Positions 38,376 to 50,602 are shown, numbered from the stretch's first letter. The stretch: DNA of 64,000 nucleotides from Artemisia argyi (GCA_030686995.1 CM060687.1:170052090-170116089), one strand, 5' to 3'. Numbers and translations are program-made. The notes: a model not told the origin generated them from the letters alone.

Positions 38376-39641
38376 TGTTGATATAAATAATGCTTAAAAA
38401 CGTTATTAATATTTTTCAATAACTCTACGTTTTGATAGTCACAAAATGTAAACTTGATTAAATCGAAAATTATGACGTAAACAAGTATTTAGTAGTAAAT
38501 ATTCACTTTTACCATCTAATCACTTAATGTATGTATAAACAAAGTGACTAATGCATTACATGATCAAAGAAGCATTTTCTTAAACAAAAAACATTTTGTA
38601 AAATGAAATCAAACATTTATAACTTTTATAAAAACATTTTTGGAGTTAAAAGAATAAGTTTAATTAATTACAAATATATGAATTCAAATCTTTAACCAAA
38701 AATGGCAAATATAATCCAGAGAAACCTTCCCCACAAAAGGACAAACGAATCCAACGTTCTGGAGGGGGTGGCCCCCTTAATTCCTAGGTGGCCCGCTTAA
38801 TTATTAAGGGGACCGGCCCCTAATTAAGGGGACCGGTACGCTCCAAAATAGTGTTTTTCTGGCCTTTAAATACTGGTTCATTCCACAGATTTTTCTCACA
38901 TTTTGGCACTAAAAACTTTCTGATCTCATCTCTATTTCTATTCTAAAAACCTTTGATCATATAATTCATAAGTCTTTGTTTCCAAGTGATCCAAAGCTTC
39001 ATCCACACAAGTGCAAAAAGAAGAACACTCCTTCAACATCTATACAAAGTAGTAGTAGTGTTGTGATTAGTTGATATCATCTTGTAGTAGTGCTTGATTA
39101 CTTGCAAAGTGTTGTGTAATTTAGTAGATTGTAGATATTAGTTGTGTTGTAAAGTAGACTAGAAGTTGTGAATTAGTTGTGCATAGAACAAGGTGTGAAG
39201 TAGACGTGAAGAAGAAGTCGTGAAGCTGTTGTGAAGAAGTTGTGAGATTAGTTCTAGCTAGGAATAGAATTCGACATTTAGCTTAGTGTCGTTAATCCGT
39301 GTAAGCCAAGGTGTGTAAGGTTTCTCCGCCATAAGGAGTTTGTTGACATAGTGAAGAAAACTCTCGAGTGTGGTACTCGGGAAGTGGAGTAGGGCAAGGA
39401 AGGTGTCCTTGTATCCGAACTATTATAAATTCGCGTGTTGTGGTTTGATCTCTCCATTTCTATCTTTTATTTCATTTCATTACTTGACTTACATTATTTG
39501 ACTGTACTTACTTAGATTTGCTCATTCTTGTTAACAATTGAATTCACATAAGATCGAATCAAAGTTTTAATAAGTTACAAAAGCTTTTGAAAATAAACAC
39601 AAAAAGAACGTAAAACTATTCAACCCTTCTAGTTTTTCACA
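38376..39641 (+). repeat. 5' LTR of the gag-only Copia-like element
   Basis: Begins TGTTGATATAAATAATGC and ends TTTTCACA. A GC-rich array near 38760-38840 repeats GGCCC / GGGGACCGG words, followed by TTTAAATAC (TATA-like) near 38872 and a probable transcribed leader. Layout and many words match the minus strand of 61040-62286. Confidence 0.75.
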
Positions 39642-39711
39642 ATTAGTATCAAGAGCCACGTCTAGCAAGATTTTTTTAAAATATATTGTATTTTAAAACT
39701 TGTAACGATCT

Positions 39712-41539
39712 ATGGAATCTGAAAAATATTTAGAAGGACAATCTATGCAAAGACCACCACTATTTGAAAGTGATGGATTTTTATATTGGAAAAATCGATT
39801 CGAAACTTATGTGAAATCAAAAGATCAAGATCTTTGGCATATTATTACTAATGGTGATTTTTTACCTATTCAAAATAACCCCGAAACAAAGAAAGATGAA
39901 ATCGTACCTTTTGAAAAACAAAATGATGATTTAAAAAAAAAACTTGCTAAAAATGATGAAGCAAAAATGGTTATTTACAATGCGCTACCACGTAAGAATA
40001 TGAAAGGATCTTTATGTGTGAAACCGCAAAAGAAATTTGGAACTCTTTACTAATAACTCACCAAGGTAATAGTCAAGTCAAAGATAACAAAATAGAACTA
40101 CTTGTTCAACAATATGAGAATTGATAATGCTTTTGCGAGGTTTAACACAATCATCAGGTTTAAAAGTACTTGATGAGAATTTTTCTAGTAAGAATTTTGT
40201 TAGGAAGTTTCTTAGGGCTCTTCACCCAAAATGGCTAGCTAAAGTGACCGCTATCGAAGAATCAAAGAATTTGTCAACTTTACAACTTAATGAATTAATT
40301 GGGAACTTGAAAGTCTACGAAGTAATAATAAAGAAGGACTCCGAAATGGTCAAAGGAAAACGAGAGCAAAGCAAGTCAATCGCCTTGAAAGCTAGAAAGG
40401 AATCTAGTAACGAAGATAGCTCATCTTCCAAAAGTGATGACGAAGAATATGCCATGGTCGTAAGAGATTTCAAGAAATTCTTTAAAAGACGAGGAAGATT
40501 CGTTAGACAACCACATGATGAAAGGAAAGCATCTCAAAAGAATAAAGATGACAAGAATAGCAAGAATGAAAGGAAATGCTTCAAGTGTGGTGATCCAAAT
40601 CATCTCATTGGAAAATGTCCAATGATGTCAAGAGATCAAAATCAAAGAGCTTTTGTTGGAGGAGCTTGGAGTGATAGCGATGAAGATGAAAAAGAAACGA
40701 CAAAGGAAGAGAAGTGTCTTATGGAAAAAGCATCAAGCGAGGTACGTTCCAAAATCGAATACTTTAGTGATGAGAATTTATCATTAGACGAGAATGATTT
40801 AGATAATAAGTATAATAGACTATGCAAATTAGGAAAACAAGTAATGGCTAAAAATAAATCACTAAAACGTATAAACAATCAATTAGAAAATGAAATACTA
40901 GAAATGAAAATCAAAATACATAATTTGGAAAAAGGTAAAGAAATTGTTGAAAAATGTAAATTATGTCAAGAGCTTAAAAATGAAAATGAAATACTTAAAG
41001 AAGAAATTTGTAAACTTGACAAATTTTAAAATAGTAGTAACTCACTTAAGAAAATAATAAGCATTCAAAGAATATCCGGATATAAAACCGGTTTAGGTTT
41101 TAACCCAATTGAAGCTGCAACTAGTGAAACAAAAAATGTTAAGTTTGAAAGTGAACCTAGTAGACTAAAACCTTTAGAATCACATCCCAAATATATACTC
41201 ATAAATGATAAGGAAATACCTCTTGCTAGTGATGAAGAAATAAAAACTTTTTATAAACCATCCTTAAAAACTGAAGTAGGATCCTCTAAACCTAAAACAA
41301 GATCTAAAACTCCACCACCTAGGAAGCCAAATAACTCTTATCCTAGGTCTAAAACACCTCAACAAAGAAGAAACCAAAATAGGCAAAACTACAATAACAC
41401 TAGCAATCAAATGTGGAACTATCAACAAAGTTACAATCCTTGGGGAATACTACCACCTTTCATGCATCCTAGTCAAATGTTAAACATGTTTGGACCAAAA
41501 AACTTTGGACCAAAGAGGCAATGGGGACCGAATAGCTAG
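39712..41539 (+). pseudogene. Copia gag (UBN2/DUF4219 type) with CCHC knuckle
   Basis: The first frame (39712-40053) holds the N-terminal gag segment (RPPLFESDGFLYWKNRFE). One base is missing near 39996, and the lost frame continues as EYERIFMCETAKEIWN. Bases corresponding to a short loop are deleted near 40120. The second frame (40121-41029) contains [33 protein letters not shown], a zinc knuckle [14 protein letters not shown] and a coiled-coil-like Lys/Glu-rich tail. After a stop at 41027-41029 the same family's C-terminal region can still be read (SGYKTGLGFNPIEAATSE to FGPKRQWGPNS) to a TAG at 41537-41539. The protein would coat element RNA, but this copy is not functional. Confidence 0.85.
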
Positions 41540-41745
41540 ATCAACATTCCATTAGACTAGCTTGAAGCTCTCTCACCATAGACTTTTGCAAAGTCTACAA
41601 ATCCTCTTGAAGTTTTTGAAGATTGTTTTTGAAGACCGCAAGGTACGCCTTTCTTTCACAACTCATTGCCATGCTTAGATAACTCTCTCTTGATTTGTTG
41701 TTTAGTTTGCGTATATATAGTTGTTTGACCTCTTTCTTTTATATA

Positions 41746-41747
41746 TG

Positions 41748-41838
<91 letters not shown>

Positions 41839-41872
41839 ATACTTATAGTATTATATATATATATATATATAC
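41746..41872. repeat. (TA)n microsatellites
   Basis: TA dinucleotides at about 41750-41834, then again near 41855-41872 after a short spacer. An open frame across them on the minus strand is an artefact of the repeat. Confidence 0.9.
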
Positions 41873-42196
41873 ACATACGTGCACATAACCTAGATACGTC
41901 ATTTGTTGACTTTCTAGAACTCAAGGAAATTTTTCGTTTTCGAACCTTTTCCTTCCCCCTATTGGCCCTTTTGAACTTTAACGTTCAACTCGAAAATCTT
42001 TTATGTCTACTATTAGAAAACTCATGAAGATGAAGAGATGTGAGTTAAGTGAATCAACATAAAAGTAGAACTCCTTCGCACAAGATAACTATGGATGAAA
42101 CAAACTCCCTTCGCTGACAAAAACTTATCTTCATCATTTCATTATCATTTCTCAATTCCACCTTATAACACATCATTTCCTCACACTTACACATAA

Positions 42197-42199
<3 letters not shown>

Positions 42200-42274
<75 letters not shown>
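42200..42274. repeat. (TA)n microsatellite
   Basis: About 37 TA units following ATAATC, probably grown from the AT-rich start of the candidate Helitron. Confidence 0.9.
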
Positions 42275-42275
<1 letters not shown>

Positions 42276-42422
42276 CTGGAGGCGTTTGACCATTTTATGC
42301 CAAATAAGCATGGTCAATGCCCAGTCATCACTTTTCAAGTGCCATGTCATCATTTTTCGTCCACCCAATCAAGGCCACGTAGGCACATTTTTTTTAAAAA
42401 AAATTCGGAATTAATAAAAATT

Positions 42423-42488
42423 GACCATAGTGAGATTCGAACTTGGGTTGTTTGTAAGATTAGCAAATGAGATTACCACTAGACCAAC
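42423..42488 (-). other. tRNA-like (pseudo-tRNA/SINE) sequence
   Basis: On the minus strand, GTTGGTCTAGTGGTAATCTC resembles a tRNA A box and arm, and AGTTCGAATCTCAC resembles the T-loop/B box 30 bases later. The anticodon arm does not fold well and there is no acceptor pairing, so this is not a functional tRNA gene. It may be a tRNA-derived repeat within the mobile element. Confidence 0.4.
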
Positions 42489-42666
42489 ATATTTTTTTAT
42501 TTTATCTTGCAAAACGAAAATCTATAAACTCTTGCAACCAAATATTGACCATCTTAATGAGATAAATATAAAATCTTTTACAATAATAATCCCATACAAA
42601 ACATTTTATCCATTATTAAAAAACCGGGATGTATATTTTTTCACAAAAAAACCCTAATCATCAAAG

Positions 42667-42967
42667 TTTTTGTTTCTCTCATCACGTACAAAAAAGGTAC
42701 CTCACTTTTTCTCTCAAAACCCTAATTATGCAACTTTGTTACTATGCAGGATTTGCAAGGTATGAATCATTGTATCACGTTTTATAGTTTTTTTTGACAG
42801 ATCAATCACGTACAGGAAAAAGGTATGTCTCTTTTCCCTCAAAACCCTAATGATAAAAATCAGTTATCGTATATGCATATGTTAGTTATTCATGATGATA
42901 ACGTACACATATTTTTTTTGTGAGTTATTGTTTGAAATGAAGGATTTGCCAGGTATGAATCATTGCG
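42667..42967. repeat. Imperfect duplicated segment
   Basis: Words ATCACGTACA..AAAGGTA, CTCAAAACCCTAAT and AGGATTTGCNAGGTATGAATCATTG occur in the same order at about 42680-42770 and 42808-42965. The second copy has a longer spacer. No coding sequence is recognised. Confidence 0.6.
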
Positions 42968-43041
42968 AATCTCTAATAAGCAAATGCAGATATGTAAAAT
43001 CCATATGGTCATTATGCCATCAATGATGGAATATATGGCTG

Positions 43042-44461
43042 TGATGCGTAGGGATTGCACCAGGCTTTACCTCTCAAGGGATCTTGAGAAGCTTACAACC
43101 CCCACCAGGCAGTGTACCTGATCGATGTAGTATAGTATAATGACAAGTACCGGGGGATTGATCGTTCAGCTAGGAATAGTGTCGCTAGGATTAGAAAACC
43201 TAAAGACTAGGTCTGGAGATGAGGGATGATTCTTTTTGTATTTTTTAGTTTTTATAAAAGCAATTAAAAATCTCGGGGTTAAAGGAGTTGGGCGGAATTA
43301 GTTGCTAGTCAACTAACCCAATTACTAAGATGCAATCAAAATAAAATACTAGAAATGAAAATAAACTAAATTAAACTAGTAGTGTGAGCAATATATGGGA
43401 GAATTGTGTTTACTTAGGTTTCACTACTCCCTAGATATCTTTTACATGTTAGTTACTTGTTACAGTTGCGTGGATGACGGATGGTATTCCTTAATACCAT
43501 TCATGGGGTGGCGTACTTACTTCCCCAATCCTATAAGCGCCTACTTCACTCCTATGTCGAGCCGGCTAAGAAGCTCCTAACATGGGATCATTAGAATTTG
43601 CTCATGTATTAAATACAACCAATAAAACCTAGTACACATCGGTTCATGTTTCCTAAGACGTTCAAGCATGTTACACAATGGAGATCTGCCAGTTTTCTTA
43701 AGCCTAACATTGAAATCTTTCATCCAATACAACTATAAACAAATAATCAACATATAATTAACATCTAGGTTTCATTACATCTAAGCAAACACATGATAGA
43801 TCTAGCCTAGCATGTTGAAATCAAGACAAGCATAAGATAAATTCAAACAATACATAGACATATTGATTGAATTAAGAGAAGACTTATCTCAATTGAACAT
43901 GAAAGGATTCAAGGGGTGAAAACCCTTGAAAATACTGTAAAATACGACCTAGGGTTTACAAAGTTCGACCCTAGTATTCTCCACACAAGTTCCTCTCTAA
44001 TGAATGAAAAATAGAAAACTATATATAGATTCTGATAGGTGACGGCGTCAAGAACAAATTTCTGACGCCGTCATCTCGCCGCCAAATAGTTTCTCGGACT
44101 GCCTAGATCTGGGTCTGACGCCGTCATATGTATTCCAATTGTAGGCCGTCACCATAATAACTCTTGACGCCCTTCTTGTGACGCCTTCAGGTTTTCACTG
44201 GATCGTCACGGATTTTAATCTTGACGCCGTCAGCTTTTTCTTCTTGACGCCGTCAGGTACTGTTCTCAGCATGGAAAATTAAGTCTTTGCCGTTTTCTTC
44301 ACTTTTATGCTCCAAAAACGTCCAAAATGCCTTATTTTCCAGAATTCACTCCCAAAGTACCTAAAATCACAAAAGGAACGATTTAGGGCAATATTTGATC
44401 AAATAAATTCAATTCCGGGCTTAAATGACCCCCTAAAAGTGGTTCATTTTTCGCCTCATCA
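43042..44461 (-). repeat. 3' LTR of the gag-only Gypsy
   Basis: 1420 bp. A CG-rich array of TGACGCCGTCA-like palindromes lies at 44040-44255. In element sense the LTR starts TGATGAGGCGAAAAATGAACC. A related LTR on the plus strand starts at 63203. Confidence 0.92.
44040..44255. promoter_or_regulatory. Array of TGACGCCGTCA palindromes in LTR
   Basis: Perfect copies of TGACGGCGTCA / TGACGCCGTCA at 44040, 44063, 44114, 44222 and 44245, with partial copies near 44149, 44164, 44181 and 44205. The same array is in the other LTR at 49702-49915. TGACG is the core recognised by plant bZIP (TGA) factors, so an enhancer role is possible, but an RNA-structure role is equally open. Confidence 0.6.
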
Positions 44462-44463
44462 TA

Positions 44464-44501
44464 TACCCTTACACTTGAGATTTGCTTGTCCTCAAGCAAA
44501 T
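44464..44501 (-). promoter_or_regulatory. Polypurine tract with perfect 9-bp hairpin
   Basis: Plus strand CCCTTACACTTGAG is followed by ATTTGCTTG-TCCT-CAAGCAAAT (44480-44501). In element sense the hairpin precedes the purine tract AAGTGTAAGGG, which abuts the 3' LTR. The arrangement matches that at 13425-13461 in a different element. Confidence 0.65.
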
Positions 44502-45080
44502 GCGCTTTTATTCTAGTCAAAATACAAGTTAGGGGTCATTTAACACTAATATAAAAGTAATTACAACAAATAATCGTTCCCTTTAAAGACCAAAGACAAG
44601 CACGGAGGTCATATACTAGCACCTCACAAATAGTGTTTAGATACTCACATCTCTCGGGTGTAATAAAGTAATATCACAATATGGAAACGAAAAATATCTC
44701 TCACTACCTGTCATAGCAAAATAGATTACCATAGGCTTGGGAAATGATCAAACCTCCACCACATGGCGTAAGCACCTAGGATAAACTATCAAAGAGGTCT
44801 TTTTAAAGGGTTGTAACGTTAGGTGTAGGGATATGGAATACACGCTTTTGTTGGATATAGGCAGTCTTTACTGGTGGCGAGTTAACAATCTTGGTTAATT
44901 ACATGTACAATATGGCGTTGCTAAGCCAAGACTAGACTCGACTTAAGCTAATAAATCAAAAATAACAAAAACATAAAACAAACATAGAATGAAACGGGAT
45001 GGTAGTCTGTATGTTTTTTCTCTTTTCTTTTTCTATTTTTTTTTTCTTTTTCTTAATTTTTTTGATTTTTTTTTGATTTT

Positions 45081-45112
<32 letters not shown>

Positions 45113-47064
45113 GCATAAACTCTTACCCTACCATCCAAAATAATACATCATAGGAAATGAAAATTCCCCTTACACTTGAATTTTTAAATACTTTACAATA
45201 AACTAATCTAATGACTCGAATTAAGAAAATCAAAACACTTGGAGTACTTTTAAGATTAACGTACATATGGGGGTAATAAATGATGTTTTTCCCCATTACT
45301 CCATAAAATAAGTACTTTACCCATGAGTCCCAATCGTCCCAAAACAATATGTACAAGGATATGGCTCGACTTAGCAACCATGTAATCAATTAGATAATTA
45401 ACTTAGGGTTTAACAAATAACAATAATGCACTAAAGATGAGTGCACACATGGAAGGCTAAGGCGATTTGGTTGTACATTTAAGTGGGGTGTAACAAATTC
45501 TTCCTTTAAGTAAAATGCTTAAAGTTAGAAACGAAAAGATAGGCTCGGAGGGGTGTACTAGGGGTTTCGTGTACTAAAAATGAGTACAACGCTAAGGGTG
45601 TTGGAAAAATTAGTTGACTTAACTAGCCAAATAATATGACTTAAATGGTCAAGTAATTATGAAACGGGTTTAACACAAAGGTGATCCTAATGCCTCTTAT
45701 CATGTAGTAAATCCTACTACACGAATGTAGTCTCACTAGCGGTCTCGGGATGCATCACTAACGCAAGTTCTAGAATCTAAATGCTACCGGTACACACATA
45801 AGCACCAATAATGAATGCTTTTCCTATCAAATCTAAAGGCGAACCTCACATATTTGGGTGGAAAATTTTTCTGAATGATACGGTTTTGTGCTAGTCATAC
45901 AATCTCCTATCCATGAGACGCTTGCTATGGCTAAAGTTTCACTCCTAAATGTTTAAAAAAAATTTAAATTTGGCGCTAAAATTGCACTAACAAGTATTTC
46001 TCATAGTTTTATTACACATCTACCATCAAACAAACAAACTCAAGCGAAAGTGTATCTGTAAGGTATCATCATTTTACCCTCCCCTTACACTTAGGATGAA
46101 CATTGTCCCCAATGTTCCAGTAAAGAATGTAAAAGTGAAATAAGTAAAAAGAATGAAATCAAATACTCCCCTGATTCGCTCGGTATGGTTAATAAGGTGG
46201 CCAGGTTAGATCCTCCTCCAAGAAAATGAACAATCAAAGCTTCCCTTCCAGAATATAAATCATCTTCTTGTCATACATAACCTGTAAAACCTGAGAAAAC
46301 AGACAAGGCAACCTCGCTTAAAATCGGCGGCAATCTACATATGCTAATAAATCCTAGAAAACAAAATAAGATATAATGCTTGTGGAATGATGTTTGCAGA
46401 TTTCCTGGAGATTATAAAACTAATAATTCAACAAAAACTTTAAGACTCCGTTAGAAAAACAAAACTGGTAAAATTTCCAGATTTTTACACGTGACGCCGT
46501 CAAGAGGAAACTCGTGACGCCGTCAGAAGTGACCTGCAGAAATTCTTATGTTAAGTTTCCGGAAAATTTCTGGAAAAACTTGGTCCTACTTCCTGGAAAA
46601 TCCTGCAAAACATCATTATGACTCGATACAAGCATTTGACTCTAACAAATACGAATATACATGTTCATTTAATATTGTGGAGACTCATGATCGGTTTTGT
46701 TTCTTAAAAACATATTTGGGGTTTCGGATGATGGGGGTTTTCAAAATTGATTGAACCTAAGGATAATTGAACGAAAAAGAGTGAAAGAAACTACTTACCA
46801 AGTGGAGATTTGTCACGAAAGATGTCGGATTGGATGATGGAGACTCGGAGGTGGAGCCGCAATTTGGGTGTGATTTGTAAGGTATGAGTAGAAAGTGATG
46901 GATTTTGGGTTATTATTGCTGAGATAGCGAGGTGACGGCGTCAAGAGTTAACATCTGACGCCGTCAGATGCCCGCATCAGGAATAGAAAGTGGTAATTTC
47001 ACATTCAGTCCCTGCACTAGTGTGAATAGCTAAACTCAAGTAAAAACTATGAGTAGCTATCCCA
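44502..47064 (-). other. Non-coding interior of the gag-only Gypsy
   Basis: No protein domain recognised. It includes a pyrimidine-rich tract at 45010-45113, a GGGTTGTAACG word near 44809, four more TGACGCCGTCA palindromes (46492-46530, 46932-46966) and a second purine-tract hairpin (46081-46117). This occupies the space where pol would be. Confidence 0.7.
46081..46117 (-). other. Second internal purine tract plus hairpin
   Basis: Plus strand CCCCTTACACTTAGGAT is followed by a perfect 8-bp stem GAACATTG / CAATGTTC with loop TCCC (46098-46117). Compared with 14028-14047 (GAATATTG / CAATATTC, loop TCCT), the paired bases change on both sides together. Confidence 0.6.
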
Positions 47065-48531
47065 TTAGTGAAGTCCACCAGGGTCGAACATTTCGTTACT
47101 GTCACGGAAAGAGGTGCGGTTGTAGAAAGAGGTGGGTGAGATTTTAGTTAAGTTATAACCTTCGCATTGGTCAACGGTAGGTTCAAAGAGGTATTGTTCC
47201 ATAGAGGGTCTCAAAGCTGTGGTGTTTTTGAGGTGCAGCCTCTTCACACCGGGTTTAAAACCAAAGGAACGTCTCTTGCACAAATTTGGGAGCGTGGTTT
47301 GCAAGCATCCAACGAAAGTGTTATGAAATTGCGAATTCTTCTCTTCCTGAGGATGCTCACAAAAGTAGGAAGTGATTGACGGCGAAGCACTTGAAAGGGA
47401 TGTCTCGTTATCCTCTTGGTCAAACACCAAAGGGGTTGGAACCTCAAAGATTTTTTCGATTTTTCTTGGTGCGGATTTTTCCTTAATCTTCTCTTTAATT
47501 CTTGATATGAATTTGTCTGCTAAATCCATAAAAGCATTGCGAGTGCTTTCCATGCGTGCTTCTAGGTGCCGAATTTGTTTTTCCTGATTATTCATGAAAG
47601 TTACCATTATCCCTTCGAACTCCTCTTGTCGTGAACGTTCAGGAAAATCATGGTTGATAACCGCATTCCTACGTATATTAGGATTCCTTGCGGGTTCAGC
47701 AGCAGGTATTTCAGCTCTCATTAATTCTTTTACCTACTTCTCGATACTTCCTAATAGTTGTTCTTGGGTGGCGTGTGCATAATCAAGTTTCCCCTTACTT
47801 GAAAACATCGGGTCCTCCCATCCTTCTTCTTCGTACTGTGCCAACCCCTCAAGAACTTTCCAGCATTCGTCAATGCTAAGTCTATTTAGCCTACCCATGG
47901 CTGCGTAATCTATAGCCCTTCTTGTTTGATAGTTAACTTTATCATAAAAGATTTGAATCTGGAGCCATGGTTCGATGCCATGATGAGGGACTTTTCGGAG
48001 TAGGTCTTTGTGTCGAGTCCATGCTTCGTAAAAGGTTTCACCTTGATGTTGTTGAAACATCAAGATGTCATTTCTAAGCTTGGTAGTTCTCCCCGGTGGG
48101 AAAAATTGAGCAAGGAAACGAGTGGTGAGATCATCCCATGTGGTGATGGATCCCGCGGGGAAACGCTCAAGCCATTGACTAGCTTGATCACGTAGAGAGA
48201 ATTGGAATAGGCGTAATCGGGTTGACTCTCTAGTTGTAACATCAAGGTCTATAGAATCTACGATTTTAAGGAAGTCCTTGAGATGTTGATTTGGATCTTC
48301 GGAACGAAGTCCACGGAATGCACATCCGCTTTGCACCAACCAGATGGTGTCGGATCGCAAGGGAGACACATTGGCTCCGGTGAGCTCAATAGTTTTTCGA
48401 TAGCCTTGGTGGCTAGGTCGGGAGTACTCTGCTAGGGTTCGGGGCCTAAGAGGTTGGTTAGCTAATGGTGGGTTTTGTGGGTGGCCTTGTTGTGGTGGGA
48501 TGATGTGTTCAAAGATGTTACCACCTTCCAT
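47065..48531 (-). CDS. Gypsy Gag with in-frame amber codon
   Basis: Starts at 48531, about 170 bp inside the PBS. The first part (265 codons) has a Pro/Gln-rich N-terminus and the retrotransposon gag domain, with FLKIVDSIDLDVTTRE, LFQFSLRDQASQWLERFP, ITTWDDLTTRFLAQFFPP and FQQHQGETFYEAWTRHKDLL. A TAG stands at 47734-47736 after LLGSIEK. The frame then continues without shift for over 200 codons (VKELMRAEIPAAEPARN, then a Lys/Glu-rich helical segment) to the stop at 47065. CAG to TAG is the simplest explanation, but readthrough cannot be excluded. No CCHC knuckle is seen. The protein would assemble the virus-like particle for this element's RNA. Confidence 0.85.
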
Positions 48532-48678
48532 GATGTCGGATGGTACAGAGTTACGAACAAAAACACGAAGAAATAAGATAGACTAAAGAGAACCTAAAAA
48601 TAAAAAATAAAATCTTACTAGAAAGGAATCTAGCAAGTAGACCTAATAAAAAGAGATTCTAACCTAGACAATAACTAT

Positions 48679-48697
48679 TCCCCGGGCTGCGGCGCCA
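48679..48697 (-). other. Primer-binding site (tRNA-Asp-like)
   Basis: Sense strand TGGCGCCGCAGCCCGGGGA, six bases inside the right LTR. Similar to the PBS of the 10.7-kb element, suggesting related lineages despite unrelated LTR lengths. Confidence 0.75.
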
Positions 48698-48703
48698 AAA
48701 ACT

Positions 48704-50116
48704 TGATGCGTAGGGATTGCACCAGGCTTTACCTCTCAAGGGATCTTGAGAAGCTTACAACCCCCACCAGGCAGTGTACCTGATCGATGTAGTATAGTAT
48801 AATGACAAGTACCGGGGGATTGATCGTTTAGCTAGGAATAGTGTCGCTAGGATTAGAAAACCTAAAGACTAGGTCTAGAGGTGAGGGATGATTCTTTTTG
48901 TATTTTTTAGTTTTTATAAAAGCAATTAAAAATCTCGGGTTTAAAGGAGTTGGGCGGAATTAGTTGCTAGTCAACTAACCCAATTACTAAGATGCAATCA
49001 AAATAAAATACTAGAAATGAAAATAAACTAAATTAAACTAGTGGTGTGAGCAATATATGGGAGAATTGTGTTTACTTAGATTTCACTACTCCCTAGATAT
49101 CTTTTACATGTTAGTTACTTGTTACAGTTGCGTGGATGACGGATTGTATTCCTTAATACCATTCATGGGGTGGCGTACTTCCTTCCCCAATCCTATAAGC
49201 ACCTACTTCACTCCTATGTCGAGCCGGCTAAGAAGCTCCTAACATGGGATCATTAGAATTTGCTCATGCATTAAATACAACCAATAAAACCTAGTACACA
49301 TCGGTTCATGTTTCCTAAGACGTTCAAGCATGTTACACAATGGAGATCTGCCAGTTTTCTTAAGCCTAACATTGAAATCATTCATCCAATACAACTATAA
49401 ACAAGTAATCAACATATAATTAACATCTAGGTTTCATTACATCTAAGCAAACACATGATAGATCTAGCCTAGCATGTTGAAATCAAGACAAGCATAAGAT
49501 AAATTCAAACAACACATAGACATATTGATTGAATTAAGAGAAGACTTATCTCAATTGAACATGAAAGGATTCAAGGGGTGAAAACCCTTGAAAATACTGT
49601 AAAATACGACCTAGGGTTTACAAAGTTCGGCCCTAGTATTCTCCACACAAGTTCCTCTCTAATGATTGAAAAATAGAAAATTATATATAGATTCTGATAG
49701 GTGACGGCGTCAAGAACAAATTTCTGACGCCGTCATCTCGCCGCCAAATAGTTTCTCGGACTGCCTAGATCTGGTCTGACGCCGTCATGTGTATTCCAAT
49801 TGTAGGCCGTCACCATAATAACTCTTGACGCCCTTCTTGTGACGCCTTCAGGTTTTCACTGGGTCGTCACGGATTTTACTCTTGACGCCGTCAGCTTTTT
49901 CTTCTTGACGCCATTAGGTACTGTTCTCAGCATGGAAAATTAAGTCGTTTTCTTCACTTTTATGCTCAAAAAACGTCCAAAATGCCTTCTTTTTCAGAAT
50001 TCACTCCCAAAATACCTAAAATCACAAAAGGAACGATTTAGGGCAATATTTGATCAAATAAATTCAATTCCGGGCTTAAATGACCCCCTAAAAGGGGTTC
50101 ATTTTTCGCCTCATCA
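48704..50116 (-). repeat. 5' LTR of the gag-only Gypsy
   Basis: 1413 bp, nearly identical to 43042-44461. It holds the palindrome array at 49702-49915, with one copy decayed to TGACGCCATTA. It is followed by target duplication GGCTG. Confidence 0.92.
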
Positions 50117-50602
50117 GGCTGGATCATGATTGGCATGGTAAATTGTTTGCTACTTACACGTTTATAATGCACACTCGGAAAAAATATATATATCTGAGAT
50201 GTCCTGATATGATTCTTTTCTCAATATAGTCAACAAACAAAAATTCATATCTGATTGGTGTGTTGAAGTAAAGTATCATTTTTTGCTTTGATATAGATGT
50301 TCTTATCATCTTTTTACTGCTGAAGGTTGTGATGGATCACCACTCTTACCATTACTTTACATAGTCAACAATATCGCCTTTAACATAATGCAAGACGACG
50401 TAGGCCACAGTTAGAGGAGATCCAATTCAGCTCGTCACGAGTGTCCTCCTCAAAAAAACGATACGAATAGAATCCTATATATAAAATTGAGCCAATCGTT
50501 AATCACATGTACTATGAGAGTAATAAACTATTCTCATGTTTTTAGTTGTCATAGTGCTTAATTCAACCCAATGTAACGTTAATACATCGAATAATAAAAT
50601 TG

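Larger units (their letters stand above)
38376..42198 (+). mobile_element. Gag-only Copia-like element, 3' end missing
   Basis: A 5' LTR (38376-39641) is followed by TTAGTATCAAGAGCC, a diverged tRNA-Met-type primer site, then a gag region. Sequence after 41539 is non-coding, AT-rich and ends at the putative Helitron. No protease, integrase or reverse transcriptase and no 3' LTR are found. The LTR is related to the inverted LTR at 61040-62286, but that one is in the opposite orientation and is not its partner. Confidence 0.7.
43042..50116 (-). mobile_element. 7.1-kb gag-only Gypsy element (TR-GAG type)
   Basis: Flanked by GGCTG (43037-43041 and 50117-50121). LTRs of 1420 and 1413 bp (TGATGCGTAGG...CCTCATCA in plus orientation) are almost identical. 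The tRNA-Asp-like PBS by the right LTR and the purine tract by the left LTR show minus orientation. The 4.2-kb interior has a gag gene and then about 2.6 kb without coding capacity. Protease, RT, RNase H and integrase are missing. This fits the class of terminal-repeat retrotransposons that keep only GAG, mobilised by a related full element. Confidence 0.9.

Noticed and set aside
41739..41924. Open frame of Ile/Tyr repeats
   Set aside because: Translation of a TA microsatellite.
42423..42488. Functional tRNA gene
   Set aside because: A and B box-like words are present but no acceptor stem or proper anticodon arm; it looks like a tRNA-derived repeat.
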